The position numbers and the translations under genes were made by a program. Of a stretch of DNA of 64,000 nt, positions 10,754-20,301 are shown piece after piece. The notes beneath the pieces were generated by a model, which saw only the letters and a list, made by a program, of their open reading frames with translations, did not search any database and was not told the origin of the DNA. The stretch lies in the NCBI RefSeq assembly GCF_900156055.1, contig NZ_FTMQ01000001.1, forward strand, positions 620,001-684,000. Reading direction: 5' to 3'. Position 1 is the stretch's first letter. The number at the start of each line of letters is the position of its first letter. The stretch is from Rhizobium sp. RU33A (GTDB lineage Bacteria; Pseudomonadota; Alphaproteobacteria; Rhizobiales; Rhizobiaceae).

Positions 10754-11143
10754 ATGCAAAACGAAAAATTGGCGGCACATCCAGAGACCCGGGAAGAGCT
10801 TCCGGAAATTCTCATGCGCATTGTCAGCGAGCTGCACGACGTGGCTTATCTGATCGAGCGCGTGGAGCCGCACCTGCTCGAGCTCGGTGGCCCGACTATT
10901 CTGGAGCATCCGGAGAGCTTGAAGGTATTGCAAGGCATCGACCTTGCTGTCCAGAAGGCGCGTGGACTGGCCGAATTCGTCGACACCATCACCGGGACAA
11001 TCCCGTCGGACTGGATGATCGACATGACGACGGCGTTGAGCCTCGTGAAGCTCGCCGATATGCAGAAGGCGCTGGGGGCAGGCCTTCGTCACGGCCATTC
11101 GCAACCACTGGTCGAGGCTGGTGGCGACTTCGACTTCTTTTAA
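10754..11143 (+). CDS. cheT: CheT, CheZ-like chemotaxis protein
   Basis: 129 aa, mostly helical, at the position of cheT in S. meliloti. CheT there has been described as a CheZ-like factor in signal termination. The helix GIDLAVQKARGL (about residues 61-72) carries DLAVQ, matching the D-x-x-x-Q motif by which CheZ phosphatases hydrolyse CheY-P. The C-terminus ends in an acidic/aromatic tail, GGDFDFF, which could be a docking peptide. The ribosome-binding site is weak; expression probably relies on coupling to cheD. Confidence 0.75.
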   Translation: MQNEKLAAHPETREELPEILMRIVSELHDVAYLIERVEPHLLELGGPTILEHPESLKVLQGIDLAVQKARGLAEFVDTITGTIPSDWMIDMTTALSLVKLADMQKALGAGLRHGHSQPLVEAGGDFDFF

Positions 11144-11236
11144 CCTACCTTCAAAACGCTTCTCCATACGCGTGGGCCGCAGATCCTGACTCTGCCGTAT
11201 GCCGAAATGAATTCGGCTTTCCCGCCCCGCGAAACG

Positions 11237-11253
11237 TTCGCACAAGTTTCGAA
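11237..11253 (+). promoter_or_regulatory. Direct-repeat element upstream of fliF
   Basis: TTCGCACAAGTTTCGAA: TTCG repeated at an 11-bp pitch around CACAAG, about 60 bp before fliF. Near-copies occur before other flagellar units. This suggests fliF also has its own promoter besides read-through from the che operon. Candidate site for an OmpR-type activator such as Rem. Confidence 0.45.
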
Positions 11254-11314
11254 TTCTATTGTCGCGCCAAGGGCAAAAGCGCCCAGACCCTCCTTGTAGA
11301 TGGTGCGAGACAGA

Positions 11315-13009
11315 ATGAATCTGTTAAATCAATTACTTCAGATACCTAAAAATTTCGCGGCGCTGGGCCAGACGAAGATCCTGGCCATGGCCGGGGTTGC
11401 TGTAGTTTCCTTCGCGATCATCATTGCAGGCGCACTTTACGTCAACAAACCCTCCTTCGAGACGCTCTATGTCGGCCTCGAACCGGTCGACATGAACCAG
11501 ATCAGCGTCGCTCTTGCCGAATCGGGCATCGATTTCGAGACTGGCGCCGATGGTCAGAGCATCAGTGTGCGTGCCGGTATGACCGGAAGGGCGCGCCTTC
11601 TGCTCGCCGAGCGTGGTCTGCCCAACAGCGCCAATGCCGGCTACGAGCTCTTTGACAATGTCGGGTCGCTGGGTCTGACCTCGTTCATGCAGGAAGTCAC
11701 GCGTGTCCGCGCGCTGGAAGGTGAAGTCGCACGCACCATCCAGCAGATCGCAGGCATTGCTGCAGCCCGCGTCCACATCGTCATGCCGGACATCGGCAAC
11801 TTCCGTCGCGGCGAACAGAAGCCGACCGCATCCGTCATGATCCGCGCCTCGACGGATGCCGGCCGCAAGGCTGCAGCCTCGATCCGCCAGTTGGTCGCCT
11901 CGTCCGTCCCGGGTCTGGACGTCGAGGACGTGACGATTCTGGATTCCACCGGCCAGCTGCTTGCAGCGGGCGACGAGACAGGTGGCGAAGCCTCGCGCTC
12001 GCTGGGCGTTGTTCAGTCCGTTCAGCGCGAAATCGAAACCAACATCGACAAGGCGCTTGCTCCTTTCCTCGGCATGGACAACTTCCGCTCCAGCGTCAAT
12101 GCCCAGATCAATACCGACAGCCAGCAGATCCAGGAAACGATTTACGATCCCGAATCCCGCGTCGAACGCTCCGTTCGGGTCACAAAGGAAGCGCAGAAAT
12201 CCCTGCAGCGCCAGTCAGATACGGCAGCAACGGTCGAACAGAACATTCCCCAGGCAGCGCCTGATGCCGGCGGCGGTGGTCCTCAATCCTCCGACGAGCA
12301 GGACAAGAAGGAAGAGCAGACCAACTACGAGATCAACAGCAAGACGGTCGCGACGGTCAAGAACAGCTACACCGTCGAGAAACTCTCGGTCGCCGTCGTC
12401 GTCAATCGTGGTCGCATCGCCATGATGGTGGGAGAGCCCGTCGACCAGGCCAAGATCGACGCCTATCTCGCCGAGATGCAAAAGATCGTGACCTCGGCAG
12501 CTGGCCTCGACACCAATCGCGGTGACGTCGTTACACTGACGGCCATGGAATTCCTGGAAAACCAGCTGCTCGAGGAATCCGCGACCGGCCCCGGCTTCAT
12601 GGAAATCCTGAGCCGCAACATCGGCGGCATCATCAACTCCTTGGCCTTCGTCGCCGTCGCCTTCCTGATCGTCTGGATGGGCATCCGTCCGATGATCCGC
12701 ACCGCGGGTGGCGGTGGTGCCGAAACGGCACTCGCTGGCGGAATTGGCGAGCAGGCTGCCGGTCTGGAGCTGCCCGACTTTTCTCCCGCCATCGGCGGCG
12801 GGGCAGGTGGCGGCCTCATGGATGGCTTCGGGTCCGACTTCGGTTTCGATTCGACCGACGACCTTCTCACTATGGACGACGACCCGAACGGCGGCTTCAA
12901 TCGCCGGGTCAAGGAAGGTCCGGAGCGGCGCCTCTCGCGCATGGTGGAAATCTCGGAAGAGCGCGCCGCCAAGATCCTTCGCAAATGGGCTGTGGACAAC
13001 GCCGCCTGA
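11315..13009 (+). CDS. fliF: FliF, flagellar MS-ring protein
   Basis: Builds the MS ring in the inner membrane, the base on which switch and export gate assemble. Membrane segments lie near residues 23-43 (ILAMAGVAVVSFAIIIAGALYV) and about 435-460 (IINSLAFVAVAFLIVWMGI). Between them are ring-building domains (LLLAERGLPNSANAGYELFD, RVHIVMPD). The C-terminal tail WAVDNAA is where FliG binds. I prefer the ATG at 11315 (MNLLNQLL); an in-frame ATG at 11300 would add five residues. Last gene before a strong terminator. Confidence 0.93.
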   Translation: MNLLNQLLQIPKNFAALGQTKILAMAGVAVVSFAIIIAGALYVNKPSFETLYVGLEPVDMNQISVALAESGIDFETGADGQSISVRAGMTGRARLLLAERGLPNSANAGYELFDNVGSLGLTSFMQEVTRVRALEGEVARTIQQIAGIAAARVHIVMPDIGNFRRGEQKPTASVMIRASTDAGRKAAASIRQLVASSVPGLDVEDVTILDSTGQLLAAGDETGGEASRSLGVVQSVQREIETNIDKALAPFLGMDNFRSSVNAQINTDSQQIQETIYDPESRVERSVRVTKEAQKSLQRQSDTAATVEQNIPQAAPDAGGGGPQSSDEQDKKEEQTNYEINSKTVATVKNSYTVEKLSVAVVVNRGRIAMMVGEPVDQAKIDAYLAEMQKIVTSAAGLDTNRGDVVTLTAMEFLENQLLEESATGPGFMEILSRNIGGIINSLAFVAVAFLIVWMGIRPMIRTAGGGGAETALAGGIGEQAAGLELPDFSPAIGGGAGGGLMDGFGSDFGFDSTDDLLTMDDDPNGGFNRRVKEGPERRLSRMVEISEERAAKILRKWAVDNAA

Positions 13010-13032
13010 TTTTCAAGAACAAGCCAGTACCG

Positions 13033-13056
13033 ACCGCGCCCCCCGGGCGCGGTTTT
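13033..13056 (+). terminator. Terminator after fliF
   Basis: ACCGCGCCC, a 3-nt loop, then GGGCGCGGT running into TTTT. A 9-bp perfect GC-rich stem, 24 nt after the fliF stop. It separates the che/fliF operon from visN. Confidence 0.85.
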
Positions 13057-13277
13057 GCATTGTAGTCCCAGAACGATACGGGGTTGCACCAGAGGTCATT
13101 GCCGGGCATGCTTGGACCCGTCTCGCAATACCGCAAATGCTTGTGACCTTTGCCACTTTATATTTTACAGTGAACATGATTCGGTGGTTCGAGATTGGGT
13201 CGTATGTGAGGCCGCTGTAATCGGACTTCGCGAAGACTGCGACAATGCTAGGCTGTCACTTCAAAGGGGCACATTGA

Positions 13278-14027
13278 ATGGATGCCGAGCTGACAACAGA
13301 GGGCAATGAGGGGCGGTCTCGTGCCGCTTCTCCGGCAGAGCCTCTGCAGAAAGGCTCATCGTCGAAGGACGCATTGATCCGAAGGCTGGCGACCCCAGCG
13401 CTCTCGGGTAGCATGGGCCAGTGCCTTCGCGTTCTGTGTGACTATGTCGGCGCCTCACATCACCTTCTGGCGCGCTACGATCTTGTCCAGGAAGAGGGTC
13501 TCGACTTTGTCGTGGCCGCAGATTGGCCATTCGATCTCGTCCGCCGTCTCGAGAGTGAACTGGCAACGAGCTACTCCCAGTCAACCGAGCTTGAGAAGTG
13601 CCTGTCGGTACTGCAGCCGAAATATGCCATTCTGCCTGATGATGCACACGTACCCGCCGGCACCAGCCGGCAGTATTGCACGGTAACCCTGAATGTCGGA
13701 CGTACCCGTCTCGCTCTGCTTTTGCTCTTTCCGCAGGACTATGTGCTGTCGCCCGAGCGCTTGCGGGAAGTCGGCCTGCTTGCGGCTTACGCGCTAAGCC
13801 TGTCGGCCAATAAGGGGCATAAGAGCGACCGCGACTTCGATTTGACCGATCGGGAACTGGAATGCCTGTTCTGGATTGCCGAGGGCAAGACCAGCGACGA
13901 GATAGCCACGATCCTCGGCATTTCGCGCAATACGATCAACAACTACATCACGAGCGTGATGCGCAAGACTGCGACAAAGACACGCTCGGAAGCCATCGCC
14001 TATGCGGTGCGCAACAATCTCGTTTGA
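13278..14027 (+). CDS. visN: VisN, LuxR-family flagellar master regulator
   Basis: 249 aa. N-terminal ~170 residues resemble a GAF-like sensory domain; the C-terminal LuxR helix-turn-helix is clear (LTDRELECLFWIAEGKTSDE, then ILGISRNTINNYI). In S. meliloti VisN and VisR form a heterodimer at the top of the flagellar hierarchy and activate rem. Position between fliF and visR fits exactly. The 268-bp upstream gap holds the fliF terminator and presumably the visN promoter. Confidence 0.92.
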   Translation: MDAELTTEGNEGRSRAASPAEPLQKGSSSKDALIRRLATPALSGSMGQCLRVLCDYVGASHHLLARYDLVQEEGLDFVVAADWPFDLVRRLESELATSYSQSTELEKCLSVLQPKYAILPDDAHVPAGTSRQYCTVTLNVGRTRLALLLLFPQDYVLSPERLREVGLLAAYALSLSANKGHKSDRDFDLTDRELECLFWIAEGKTSDEIATILGISRNTINNYITSVMRKTATKTRSEAIAYAVRNNLV

Positions 14028-14037
14028 GGAAGCAGGA

Positions 14038-14787
14038 ATGGCCACAACCACCAGACCAGGCGGAAACATCCTCGAAGATGCGGCTTGGTCGGGCCAGCGC
14101 CCCGTAACGTCCCGTTCGGACATCTTCCCGAAGCTCGTATCGCTGCAGCGCTCTCTGAATGCACGCGGCTTTGCAGCGTTTCGCGTGGCCGGCGCCAGCC
14201 TGCCGCACAAGCGACGTCTGGATCCGGAATTCGAGAACTGGAGCAGCGGCCTTAGCAGCGGCCGGGAAGCTTTCATTGGTGCCTATGGAGATGCACTTCT
14301 GGCGCATATCGAGACCTCGACCCTGCCTGTGCTCTGGAGCGCAGAAGAGAAGACGAGCTTCCTCGATGCGTCCGACTTCACGCCCTTTGCGGTCCAGTTG
14401 CAAGAGCGCCTGCTACCCTATTCCGGTATTGCTTTTCCAGTGCGTCTCGGCGCTGTCGGGAACGGCTATGTCGTGTTCCCGACGATCGGCGGAGCCGACC
14501 TGCCTGGCGAGCTGATCCTTGCGGTACATAGCCGCTGCTACAAGGTGATGACCGATATCCTGTCGCTCGACGAACGCCGGGCGGCACCATCAGAGACCTT
14601 GAGCGAGCGTGAGATCGCCTGCCTGCAGCTTGCAGGCGATGGACGCATCAGCGAAGAAATTGCAGAACGTCTCGGCCTGTCGGTGCATACCGTCAACGCC
14701 TATCTGGGTTCGGCGACCATCAAGCTTGATTCGGTCAACCGCATCCAGGCGATCGCCAAGGCGATCCGCCTCGGCTACATCACCTGA
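14038..14787 (+). CDS. visR: VisR, LuxR-family flagellar master regulator
   Basis: 249 aa partner of VisN with the same plan: an N-terminal sensory part and a C-terminal LuxR HTH (LSEREIACLQLAGDGRISEE, LGLSVHTVNAYL). Start chosen at 14038, behind GAGGAAGCAGGA and 10 nt after the visN stop. Convergent with the minus-strand operon that ends at 14795, only 7 nt away. Confidence 0.92.
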   Translation: MATTTRPGGNILEDAAWSGQRPVTSRSDIFPKLVSLQRSLNARGFAAFRVAGASLPHKRRLDPEFENWSSGLSSGREAFIGAYGDALLAHIETSTLPVLWSAEEKTSFLDASDFTPFAVQLQERLLPYSGIAFPVRLGAVGNGYVVFPTIGGADLPGELILAVHSRCYKVMTDILSLDERRAAPSETLSEREIACLQLAGDGRISEEIAERLGLSVHTVNAYLGSATIKLDSVNRIQAIAKAIRLGYIT

Positions 14788-14794
14788 GCCTGTT

Positions 14795-15235
14795 TCATCC
14801 GTAGAGCGGGGACGCCTGTCCCTTGACGAAGCGCGCCTCTTCGAGGCGATCTTCCAGCATCCGCGTATTGGCGTCCGGATCTCCCGACGTGTCATGAAAC
14901 GCGATATGCTTGATGTCCAGACCGGCATGCTCGTTGGTCAGCGTGAGCTGCGAATAGATGGTGATGCCGCGCGGCTTGATCTCGAGATCGATCACGACTT
15001 CCGGCGGACCACCCCATTCGAGCCGATAATCGCCACCGGCGCCAAAGACGACGGTACCAGGATGGAAATAGAGTTCAGCTGCGGACGAAACGAGGTCCGA
15101 GAGATTTCCGTAAAGTTCAAAACGCAGAAGTGAAATGAGGTCGGCAGCGTCCAGAAGGCGCAATTCGCTCGCGACGGGGCTGATAGCTTCCGCCACGATG
15201 CGTTCACGCTGGTTGGTATAGGAGCACTTCTTCAT
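14795..15235 (-). CDS. Unknown conserved flagellar-operon protein after flhB
   Basis: 146 aa, no signal peptide, no membrane segment and no motif I recognise. It contains beta-strand-rich stretches (AELYFHPGTVVFGAGGDYRLEW, PPEVVIDLEIKPRGITIYSQLTL), suggesting a small beta-sheet protein. It starts 5 nt after the flhB stop on the same strand, so it is the last gene of the motA-fliM-fliN-fliG-flhB operon and is likely co-expressed with switch genes. No clear Shine-Dalgarno; translation may be coupled to flhB. Function not assigned. Confidence 0.7.
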   Translation of the reverse strand: MKKCSYTNQRERIVAEAISPVASELRLLDAADLISLLRFELYGNLSDLVSSAAELYFHPGTVVFGAGGDYRLEWGGPPEVVIDLEIKPRGITIYSQLTLTNEHAGLDIKHIAFHDTSGDPDANTRMLEDRLEEARFVKGQASPLYG

Positions 15236-15240
15236 CGGGC

Positions 15241-16323
15241 CTAGCTTATCCGTCTCTTGGGGGCCTTGGACGCATAGACCCGGTGCACGAGCTCTGCGAC
15301 TGCCTTGTAAAATACTGACGGAATGACGCTATCCACCGAGACTTGCGCAAACATGGAGCGGGCGAGCGGCGGATCCTCAAAAATGGGGATGTCGTTTTCG
15401 CGAGCGATCTCACGAATCTTCAGCGCCACCAGGTCCTGCCCCTTGGCAACCACCATCGGTGCCTCGTTTTCCTCGCGCACATATCGCAAGGCCACCGCAT
15501 AGTGAGTCGGATTGGTGATCACCAGCGTCGCGCGGGGAACGCTCGCGATCATGCGCTTGCGGGCCCGATCACGGGCAATCGAGCGCTGGCGAGCCTTGAC
15601 GATCGGGTCACCCTGAGCCTGTTTGTACTCTTCCTTGACCTCCTGCTTCGTCATGCGCAGTTGCTCGTACCAGTGATACCGGGTCCAGAAGATATCGACG
15701 GTTGCCAGAATTGCCGTCGCCATGACGACGATGATCATCATCTTGTTCAGGATTTCCGACATCTTGACGAAAATGACCTGAGGGTCGGAGAACATCGTGT
15801 CGATGACGGCGAAATAATCGTTGCGCAGCGCAAACACCATGATCGCTGAAAGAACAATGATCTTGAAGATCGATTTGGCGAACTCGACCATGCCCTGAGC
15901 GCTGAATATGCGTTTCCAGCCGGCGACGATCGAGATCCGGTTCGCCTGGGGCCTGATTCGCTCCAGAACGAAATAGGGCATGTTCTGTGCGACATTGGCG
16001 GTAACCCCGAGCAAGATCAGCATGATCAGCATGGGAGCGAGGAAGGCGCCGATCTCCCACGCGAGATGGGTGAAGAGAGAGACGACGTCGACGGCCGTGC
16101 CGAGATACCATTGGTCGGGGCGCTCGAAGATGTCCTTCAGCGATTGTGAGAGCCGCGTGACCGCTCCGGGGAGAAAGAATACGGCAAAGAGATAGAAGCC
16201 GAGTGCCGTCGCAAAGATCGGTGCCTCGCGGGAGCTCGGCACGTTTCCCTTCTCCATCGCGTCCCGAAGCTTTTTCTCGGTCGGGTCTTCGGTTTTGCTG
16301 TCTTTGTCGTCATCTTCGGCCAT
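15241..16323 (-). CDS. flhB: FlhB, export-gate substrate-specificity switch
   Basis: Membrane component of the flagellar type III export gate. N-terminus [22 protein letters not shown] is typical, followed by four membrane segments. The cytoplasmic domain carries the autocleavage motif NPTH in [15 protein letters not shown]; cleavage there switches export from rod/hook to filament substrates, together with FliK. Start chosen at 16323 by family N-terminus; in-frame alternatives lie at 16335 (ATG) and 16350 (GTG). 360 aa. Confidence 0.95.
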   Translation of the reverse strand: MAEDDDKDSKTEDPTEKKLRDAMEKGNVPSSREAPIFATALGFYLFAVFFLPGAVTRLSQSLKDIFERPDQWYLGTAVDVVSLFTHLAWEIGAFLAPMLIMLILLGVTANVAQNMPYFVLERIRPQANRISIVAGWKRIFSAQGMVEFAKSIFKIIVLSAIMVFALRNDYFAVIDTMFSDPQVIFVKMSEILNKMMIIVVMATAILATVDIFWTRYHWYEQLRMTKQEVKEEYKQAQGDPIVKARQRSIARDRARKRMIASVPRATLVITNPTHYAVALRYVREENEAPMVVAKGQDLVALKIREIARENDIPIFEDPPLARSMFAQVSVDSVIPSVFYKAVAELVHRVYASKAPKRRIS

Positions 16324-16439
16324 GGCCGCTGCCATCCTTGGAGGCTGCACCGGGCGGATTTGAAGATGCCCCGGTCAATTGCGCCGTCTGCGCCTGGCGC
16401 CCACGGCCACCGGAAAGGTGCCGGTCCAATGAACGTAGA

Positions 16440-16470
16440 CACCCGCCGATTGGGGTTCAATCGGCGGGTG
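16440..16470. other. Intercistronic hairpin between fliG and flhB
   Basis: CACCCGCCGATTG, loop GGGTT, CAATCGGCGGGTG: a 13-bp perfect inverted repeat in the 182-bp gap after fliG. There is no T-run on either strand, so it is more likely a processing, stabilising or partial-attenuation hairpin than a full terminator. Confidence 0.7.
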
Positions 16471-16505
16471 ATCAAAAGGACAGGGTTTTCAACAGAGGTG
16501 ACCGC

Positions 16506-17546
16506 TCAGGCCGCCTGCGTATCGCCGCCTTCGGTGTCTTTCAGCTGAATCTGACCGGCATTGGAGAGGCGGATGGCTTCCTGCGCCACCGCGCGGCGTG
16601 CGATCGCGATCTCCCGCGGGTTGATTCCGGCGGTTCCGGCCTGCAGGTCTGATTCGATCATGCGGCGGGAGCGCGGGCTGATCGAGGCCAGCACGCATTC
16701 CTTGATCTCCGCGCTGGCACCACGCAGCGCCATGGTCAGGATATCGCCGGAGATGTCGTTCAGCAGCATCACGCGGCTGCGCTGCGGCATCACGAGCAAG
16801 TCTTCGAAGAGGAAGATCTTCGGGCGAACCTTGTTGACCGATTCCTTGCTGATCGATTCCAGCGAGGTGAGCAATGTATCGACTTCGGTCTTTTCCAGTT
16901 CGTTCATCAGTTCCGCCACCTTGGCCGAGCCGGTCGAGTTCTTCTCGGCTTCGATTTCGGCGATCAGGTCATGAACGCGGTTTTCGATGATCTGAGCGGC
17001 CTTCGGGCTGACGTTCTTCAGGTTCACCGTGCGGTTCATGATGTCTGCGCGACGGCTTTCCGGCAGCTTCAGGAGGACCTTGGCGCCGAAGGAGGAGGGC
17101 AGCATCGAGAGGATGTAGGCGACAGTCTGGGGATGCTCGCGCATCAGGAAGCGCGCGATGAAATCAGGATCGGCATCCTGCAGACGGTCCCAGATGGAGG
17201 CTTCATAAGCCTGGAACGCGGTGCGACGTCCGAGAAGTCCATCGACTTCCTCGGGCGTCAGGCCTTCCTCGAGAATGCTCTCGATGGCCTTGGCATTGTC
17301 CATGAGGCCCGCACCTTCAGTGAACAGGTCTTCGAACTCGTTGACGAGCTCGGTCAGTTCATCCGGCGGAATGGTGCGCAGGGTCTGTGCCGATGCGATG
17401 ATCGTCTGCAGCTCCGCCTGCGTGAAGTATTTGAGCAGCTTGCCGGCAACACCCTTTCCCATGGCCAGCAGCACGGCGGCTGCCTTATCGGCCTGGGAAA
17501 GCGGTTTACCGGTTAAGGGGCCGCCAAAATCGTCGAAGTCCATCAT
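16506..17546 (-). CDS. fliG: FliG, flagellar motor switch protein
   Basis: Rotor protein that transmits torque from the stators. 346 aa with the middle EHPQTVAYILSMLP segment and the C-terminal domain (LVMPQRSRVMLLNDISGDIL, LRGASAEIKECVLASISPRSRRMIESDL) carrying the charged helix that meets MotA. Start at 17546 behind AGAGGA; the second codon is also ATG. Lies between fliN and flhB. Confidence 0.96.
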   Translation of the reverse strand: MMDFDDFGGPLTGKPLSQADKAAAVLLAMGKGVAGKLLKYFTQAELQTIIASAQTLRTIPPDELTELVNEFEDLFTEGAGLMDNAKAIESILEEGLTPEEVDGLLGRRTAFQAYEASIWDRLQDADPDFIARFLMREHPQTVAYILSMLPSSFGAKVLLKLPESRRADIMNRTVNLKNVSPKAAQIIENRVHDLIAEIEAEKNSTGSAKVAELMNELEKTEVDTLLTSLESISKESVNKVRPKIFLFEDLLVMPQRSRVMLLNDISGDILTMALRGASAEIKECVLASISPRSRRMIESDLQAGTAGINPREIAIARRAVAQEAIRLSNAGQIQLKDTEGGDTQAA

Positions 17547-17574
17547 GGTCTTGTCCTCTCTGGCCCGTCATGGG

Positions 17575-18186
17575 TCAGGATGTCTTGGTCGCCATCACTT
17601 CAATCAGCTTGACACCAAATCGTGTATCGTCGTTCTCGAGAACGGTAATCTCGCCGCGCGCAATGCGACGACCGTTCACCATGATCTCGACGGGTTCGCC
17701 GATCTTTTTGTCCAGCGCGATAATGGCGCCTTCTTCCAAGTTCATTAGTCCGGAAACCTGCATCCGGCTGGAGCCGAGCACAATCTGGACCTCAATCGGG
17801 ATGTCCATGATCAGGTCGAGATTGGCGGTGAGGCCGCTGCCCGGTTCCTGCTGCGTGCCGCTGGCCCCACCGAAGTCGGCGCCGCCGCCGAAATCGCTGC
17901 CGCCACCGAAATCGCTGGATCCGCCGAAATCGCTGCTGCCACCGAAATCGCCAAGTCCGAAGTCATCGCTTGGGGCCGCTGCAGCGCCGCCGCCGAAATC
18001 CGACTCGAATGCCGCGAGCGGGTCGTCCTTGAGGCCGAGGTCCGAACCGAAGTCGCCGAGCCCGCCGTCCGCGTCCGCCTTGAGGACGCCGCGCAGGTCG
18101 TCGACGGCCTGGTCGAAATCGGTGTCGCTCGCGCCTGGCATCGCCAGCGCGTCGTCATCCTTCGGTGGTGTCTTCTTCGTTGCCAT
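17575..18186 (-). CDS. fliN: FliN, switch protein with long DFGG-repeat N-terminus
   Basis: Forms the lower C-ring. The C-terminal ~85 residues are the SpoA domain ([43 protein letters not shown]). Ahead of it are ~110 low-complexity, acidic residues containing repeated [11 protein letters not shown] units (about residues 62-108), so the 203 aa protein is much longer than enterobacterial FliN (about 137 aa). The repeats lie at about 17860-18005. The tract is likely disordered. Confidence 0.94.
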   Translation of the reverse strand: MATKKTPPKDDDALAMPGASDTDFDQAVDDLRGVLKADADGGLGDFGSDLGLKDDPLAAFESDFGGGAAAAPSDDFGLGDFGGSSDFGGSSDFGGGSDFGGGADFGGASGTQQEPGSGLTANLDLIMDIPIEVQIVLGSSRMQVSGLMNLEEGAIIALDKKIGEPVEIMVNGRRIARGEITVLENDDTRFGVKLIEVMATKTS

Positions 18187-18247
18187 GGATTGATTATTCC
18201 TCTTGAAACTTGCCTCAAGCTGCCGTGCGGCGAGCCCCGGTAAATTG

Positions 18248-19195
18248 CTAGCTCATCAAATGCTTTAGAATCTCATCTTCGTTGCTCACATTGTCCTTCA
18301 CGCGCACGGTGTATCGGTCGCCTGCGCGGCCGAACTCGCAGCGGTAGAGATTCTTGCCGTTGGCGCTGACATCCACCATCACGTCGCCCTTGTCGTGGAA
18401 GGGTATGACATCGCCTGCGACGAGGCGCGAAACGGTGGCGAGCGTGAGCGAATCGAGTCGGACCCTGGCTTCCAGAGTGACCTGGGAGCGCCGAACCTGC
18501 TCGGCGATCTGTTCCTGCCATTCCTTCTTCGACTTGCTGGCCTGGCTCTTCGACTTCGGCATCGTGACGACAGTCTTGAGCAGAGCCTTCTGCGGAATGA
18601 TCAGGTAGAATTCGGAGGTGACCGTGCCAAGCGTAATGCCGAGCTTCACCGTCACTGCATATTCATCAACATGGTCTTCTTCCAGCTTCTGACGGTCTTC
18701 GGCATTGTGAGCCTTTTCGAGCAGCGGTTCGAACCCGCCGGGCGCGTTGACGCCCGAGCGCAGAACGTTGGCGATCTTGTCGAAAACCATGACGCCCAGA
18801 TCGAGTTCGATCTGCGACAGCGGACGCTCGATCGGCTCCTCGATGGTCTCCGGCAGGGCGCCAAGAAGATTCTCCATCAGCGTTATGACGAAGCTATTGC
18901 CGCATGCCAGCACGAAGTTCGGCGACCAGTTGCGCAGTTGCCCGTCGGCAAGCGAGACATTGTCGCCGAGATCGGCGATCAGGTCCGTCATCAGGCCGCT
19001 TTCGTGGCCGTTGTAGTGAACCTGCATGGTGAGCCCGGTCTCGCTGTGGAAGACGTCCGGCAGGAACTCGACATAAAGCTGGCCGAAGTCGCTGCACAGG
19101 CGCTGCAGGGTTTTGGAGTCACCCAGGCCGCCGGTCAGTTTGGCGAGAAGCGCGCGGTCCATGCTGTGTGCGGTCTCAGGGATGGTCTCGGTCAT
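18248..19195 (-). CDS. fliM: FliM, motor switch protein
   Basis: Middle C-ring protein that normally receives CheY-P. Recognised by SSVLxS-like ring segments ([21 protein letters not shown]), the C-terminal SpoA domain ([22 protein letters not shown]) and its place between motA and fliN. The canonical N-terminal CheY-binding peptide (LSQxEIDxLL) is not visible; the protein begins [21 protein letters not shown] start at the ATG 19195, 2 nt after the motA stop; a TTG at 19201 is possible. 315 aa. Confidence 0.9.
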   Translation of the reverse strand: MTETIPETAHSMDRALLAKLTGGLGDSKTLQRLCSDFGQLYVEFLPDVFHSETGLTMQVHYNGHESGLMTDLIADLGDNVSLADGQLRNWSPNFVLACGNSFVITLMENLLGALPETIEEPIERPLSQIELDLGVMVFDKIANVLRSGVNAPGGFEPLLEKAHNAEDRQKLEEDHVDEYAVTVKLGITLGTVTSEFYLIIPQKALLKTVVTMPKSKSQASKSKKEWQEQIAEQVRRSQVTLEARVRLDSLTLATVSRLVAGDVIPFHDKGDVMVDVSANGKNLYRCEFGRAGDRYTVRVKDNVSNEDEILKHLMS

Positions 19196-19197
19196 GA

Positions 19198-20076
19198 TCA
19201 AGCTGCCTTGCTTTCACCGCCGCCACCCGGATTCATCATTTCCTGCTCGACGGCGTCGATCGACGGACGCTCATAGGAGGAAATTGTCTTGCGGCCGTAT
19301 TCGAGTGCCACCTGCGGTACCGAGCCGTTCATGTAGGCGAGCAGCGTCTGCTTCACGATGATGTAGAGGCGATGCTGCTTGGTGCGAACCATCTTGATCT
19401 GCGTGATGATCGGGTTGCAGAGGCAATAGGACAGGAAGATGCCGAGCATGGTACCGACGAGCGCCGCGCCGATGAGCCCGCCGAGGACTTCGGGAGACTC
19501 GTTGATAGCGGCCATGGCCTTGATGACGCCGAGAACCGCGGCGACGATACCGATCGCCGGGAAGCTGTCGCCCATGGCGGTCATGGCATGATACGGTTTC
19601 ATCTTGTCGTAGTGGATGGTCTCGATTTCCTCGTCCATCAGCGCTTCGATCTCATGGCTTCGGGCATTGCCGATGATGATCAGGCGCACATAGTCACAGA
19701 TGAACGCCGTCAGTTCCTTGTTCTTCAGCAGGTTCGGGGCCGCCGTGAAGATCGAGGATTCGTCAGGATTGTCGATATGCGCTTCGATTTCGTTGCGCGA
19801 CTTGGTGCGAAGATCGCGCATCAGGGAATAAAGCACGCCGAGCACGTCGAGATAGTCGCGCTCCTTCGGAACCGTCTGCTTGAACGCTTCGCCAAGTGCC
19901 TTGCCGGTGTCCTTAATGACCTTCATCGGGTTGGCCATGATGAAGCCACCGATACCCGCGCCACCGATGATGACGAGCTCGAACGGCTGGAACAGGACGT
20001 CCAGGTGCCCGCCCATGGCCATGAAGCCGCCGAGGACGCAGCCCAGTGTAATGATGAAACCGACGATAATGTTCAT
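19198..20076 (-). CDS. motA: MotA, stator proton-channel subunit
   Basis: Four-helix inner-membrane stator protein, 292 aa. TM1 at the N-terminus ([21 protein letters not shown]), TM2 ([16 protein letters not shown]), a large cytoplasmic loop, then TM3/TM4 ([34 protein letters not shown]) with the conserved Pro. First gene of the minus-strand operon motA-fliM-fliN-fliG-flhB; its promoter faces that of flgF. Confidence 0.96.
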   Translation of the reverse strand: MNIIVGFIITLGCVLGGFMAMGGHLDVLFQPFELVIIGGAGIGGFIMANPMKVIKDTGKALGEAFKQTVPKERDYLDVLGVLYSLMRDLRTKSRNEIEAHIDNPDESSIFTAAPNLLKNKELTAFICDYVRLIIIGNARSHEIEALMDEEIETIHYDKMKPYHAMTAMGDSFPAIGIVAAVLGVIKAMAAINESPEVLGGLIGAALVGTMLGIFLSYCLCNPIITQIKMVRTKQHRLYIIVKQTLLAYMNGSVPQVALEYGRKTISSYERPSIDAVEQEMMNPGGGGESKAA

Positions 20077-20201
20077 TTTGCCCGCACCCGAACGTTACTA
20101 TTCACCGTAAGCGATAGAGCCCCTGCCTTGCGTGAGGCTGAATCACAACGCCAATTTTGGGCTGCGCGTGGGCGGGCAAGCGAGGGTGTCCGCCCGACAG
20201 T

Positions 20202-20225
20202 TTCGCGCAAGCCTTTTGCCGCAAG
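20202..20225 (+). promoter_or_regulatory. CGCAAG element in the motA/flgF divergent promoter region
   Basis: TTCGCGCAAG at 20202-20211 followed by a second GCAAG at 20221-20225, in the 225-bp gap between divergent motA and flgF. Matches the element before fliF, the fliH-like gene and flhA, though the repeat spacing here is 14 rather than 11. Confidence 0.4.
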
Positions 20226-20301
20226 AAGAGTGGAATGGAGCGTAGGCTATCCTGCGTTAAATAATGATTTACTGATATTATTCACTCGCGGAGGCAAAGC
20301 G

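Noticed and set aside
13055..13309. 84-codon frame between fliF and visN
   Set aside because: Overlaps the start of visN, begins in the terminator and has no motif.
19372..20301. Plus-strand extension upstream of flgF
   Set aside because: Runs across motA on the other strand; flgF has a good GGAGG and ATG at 20302.
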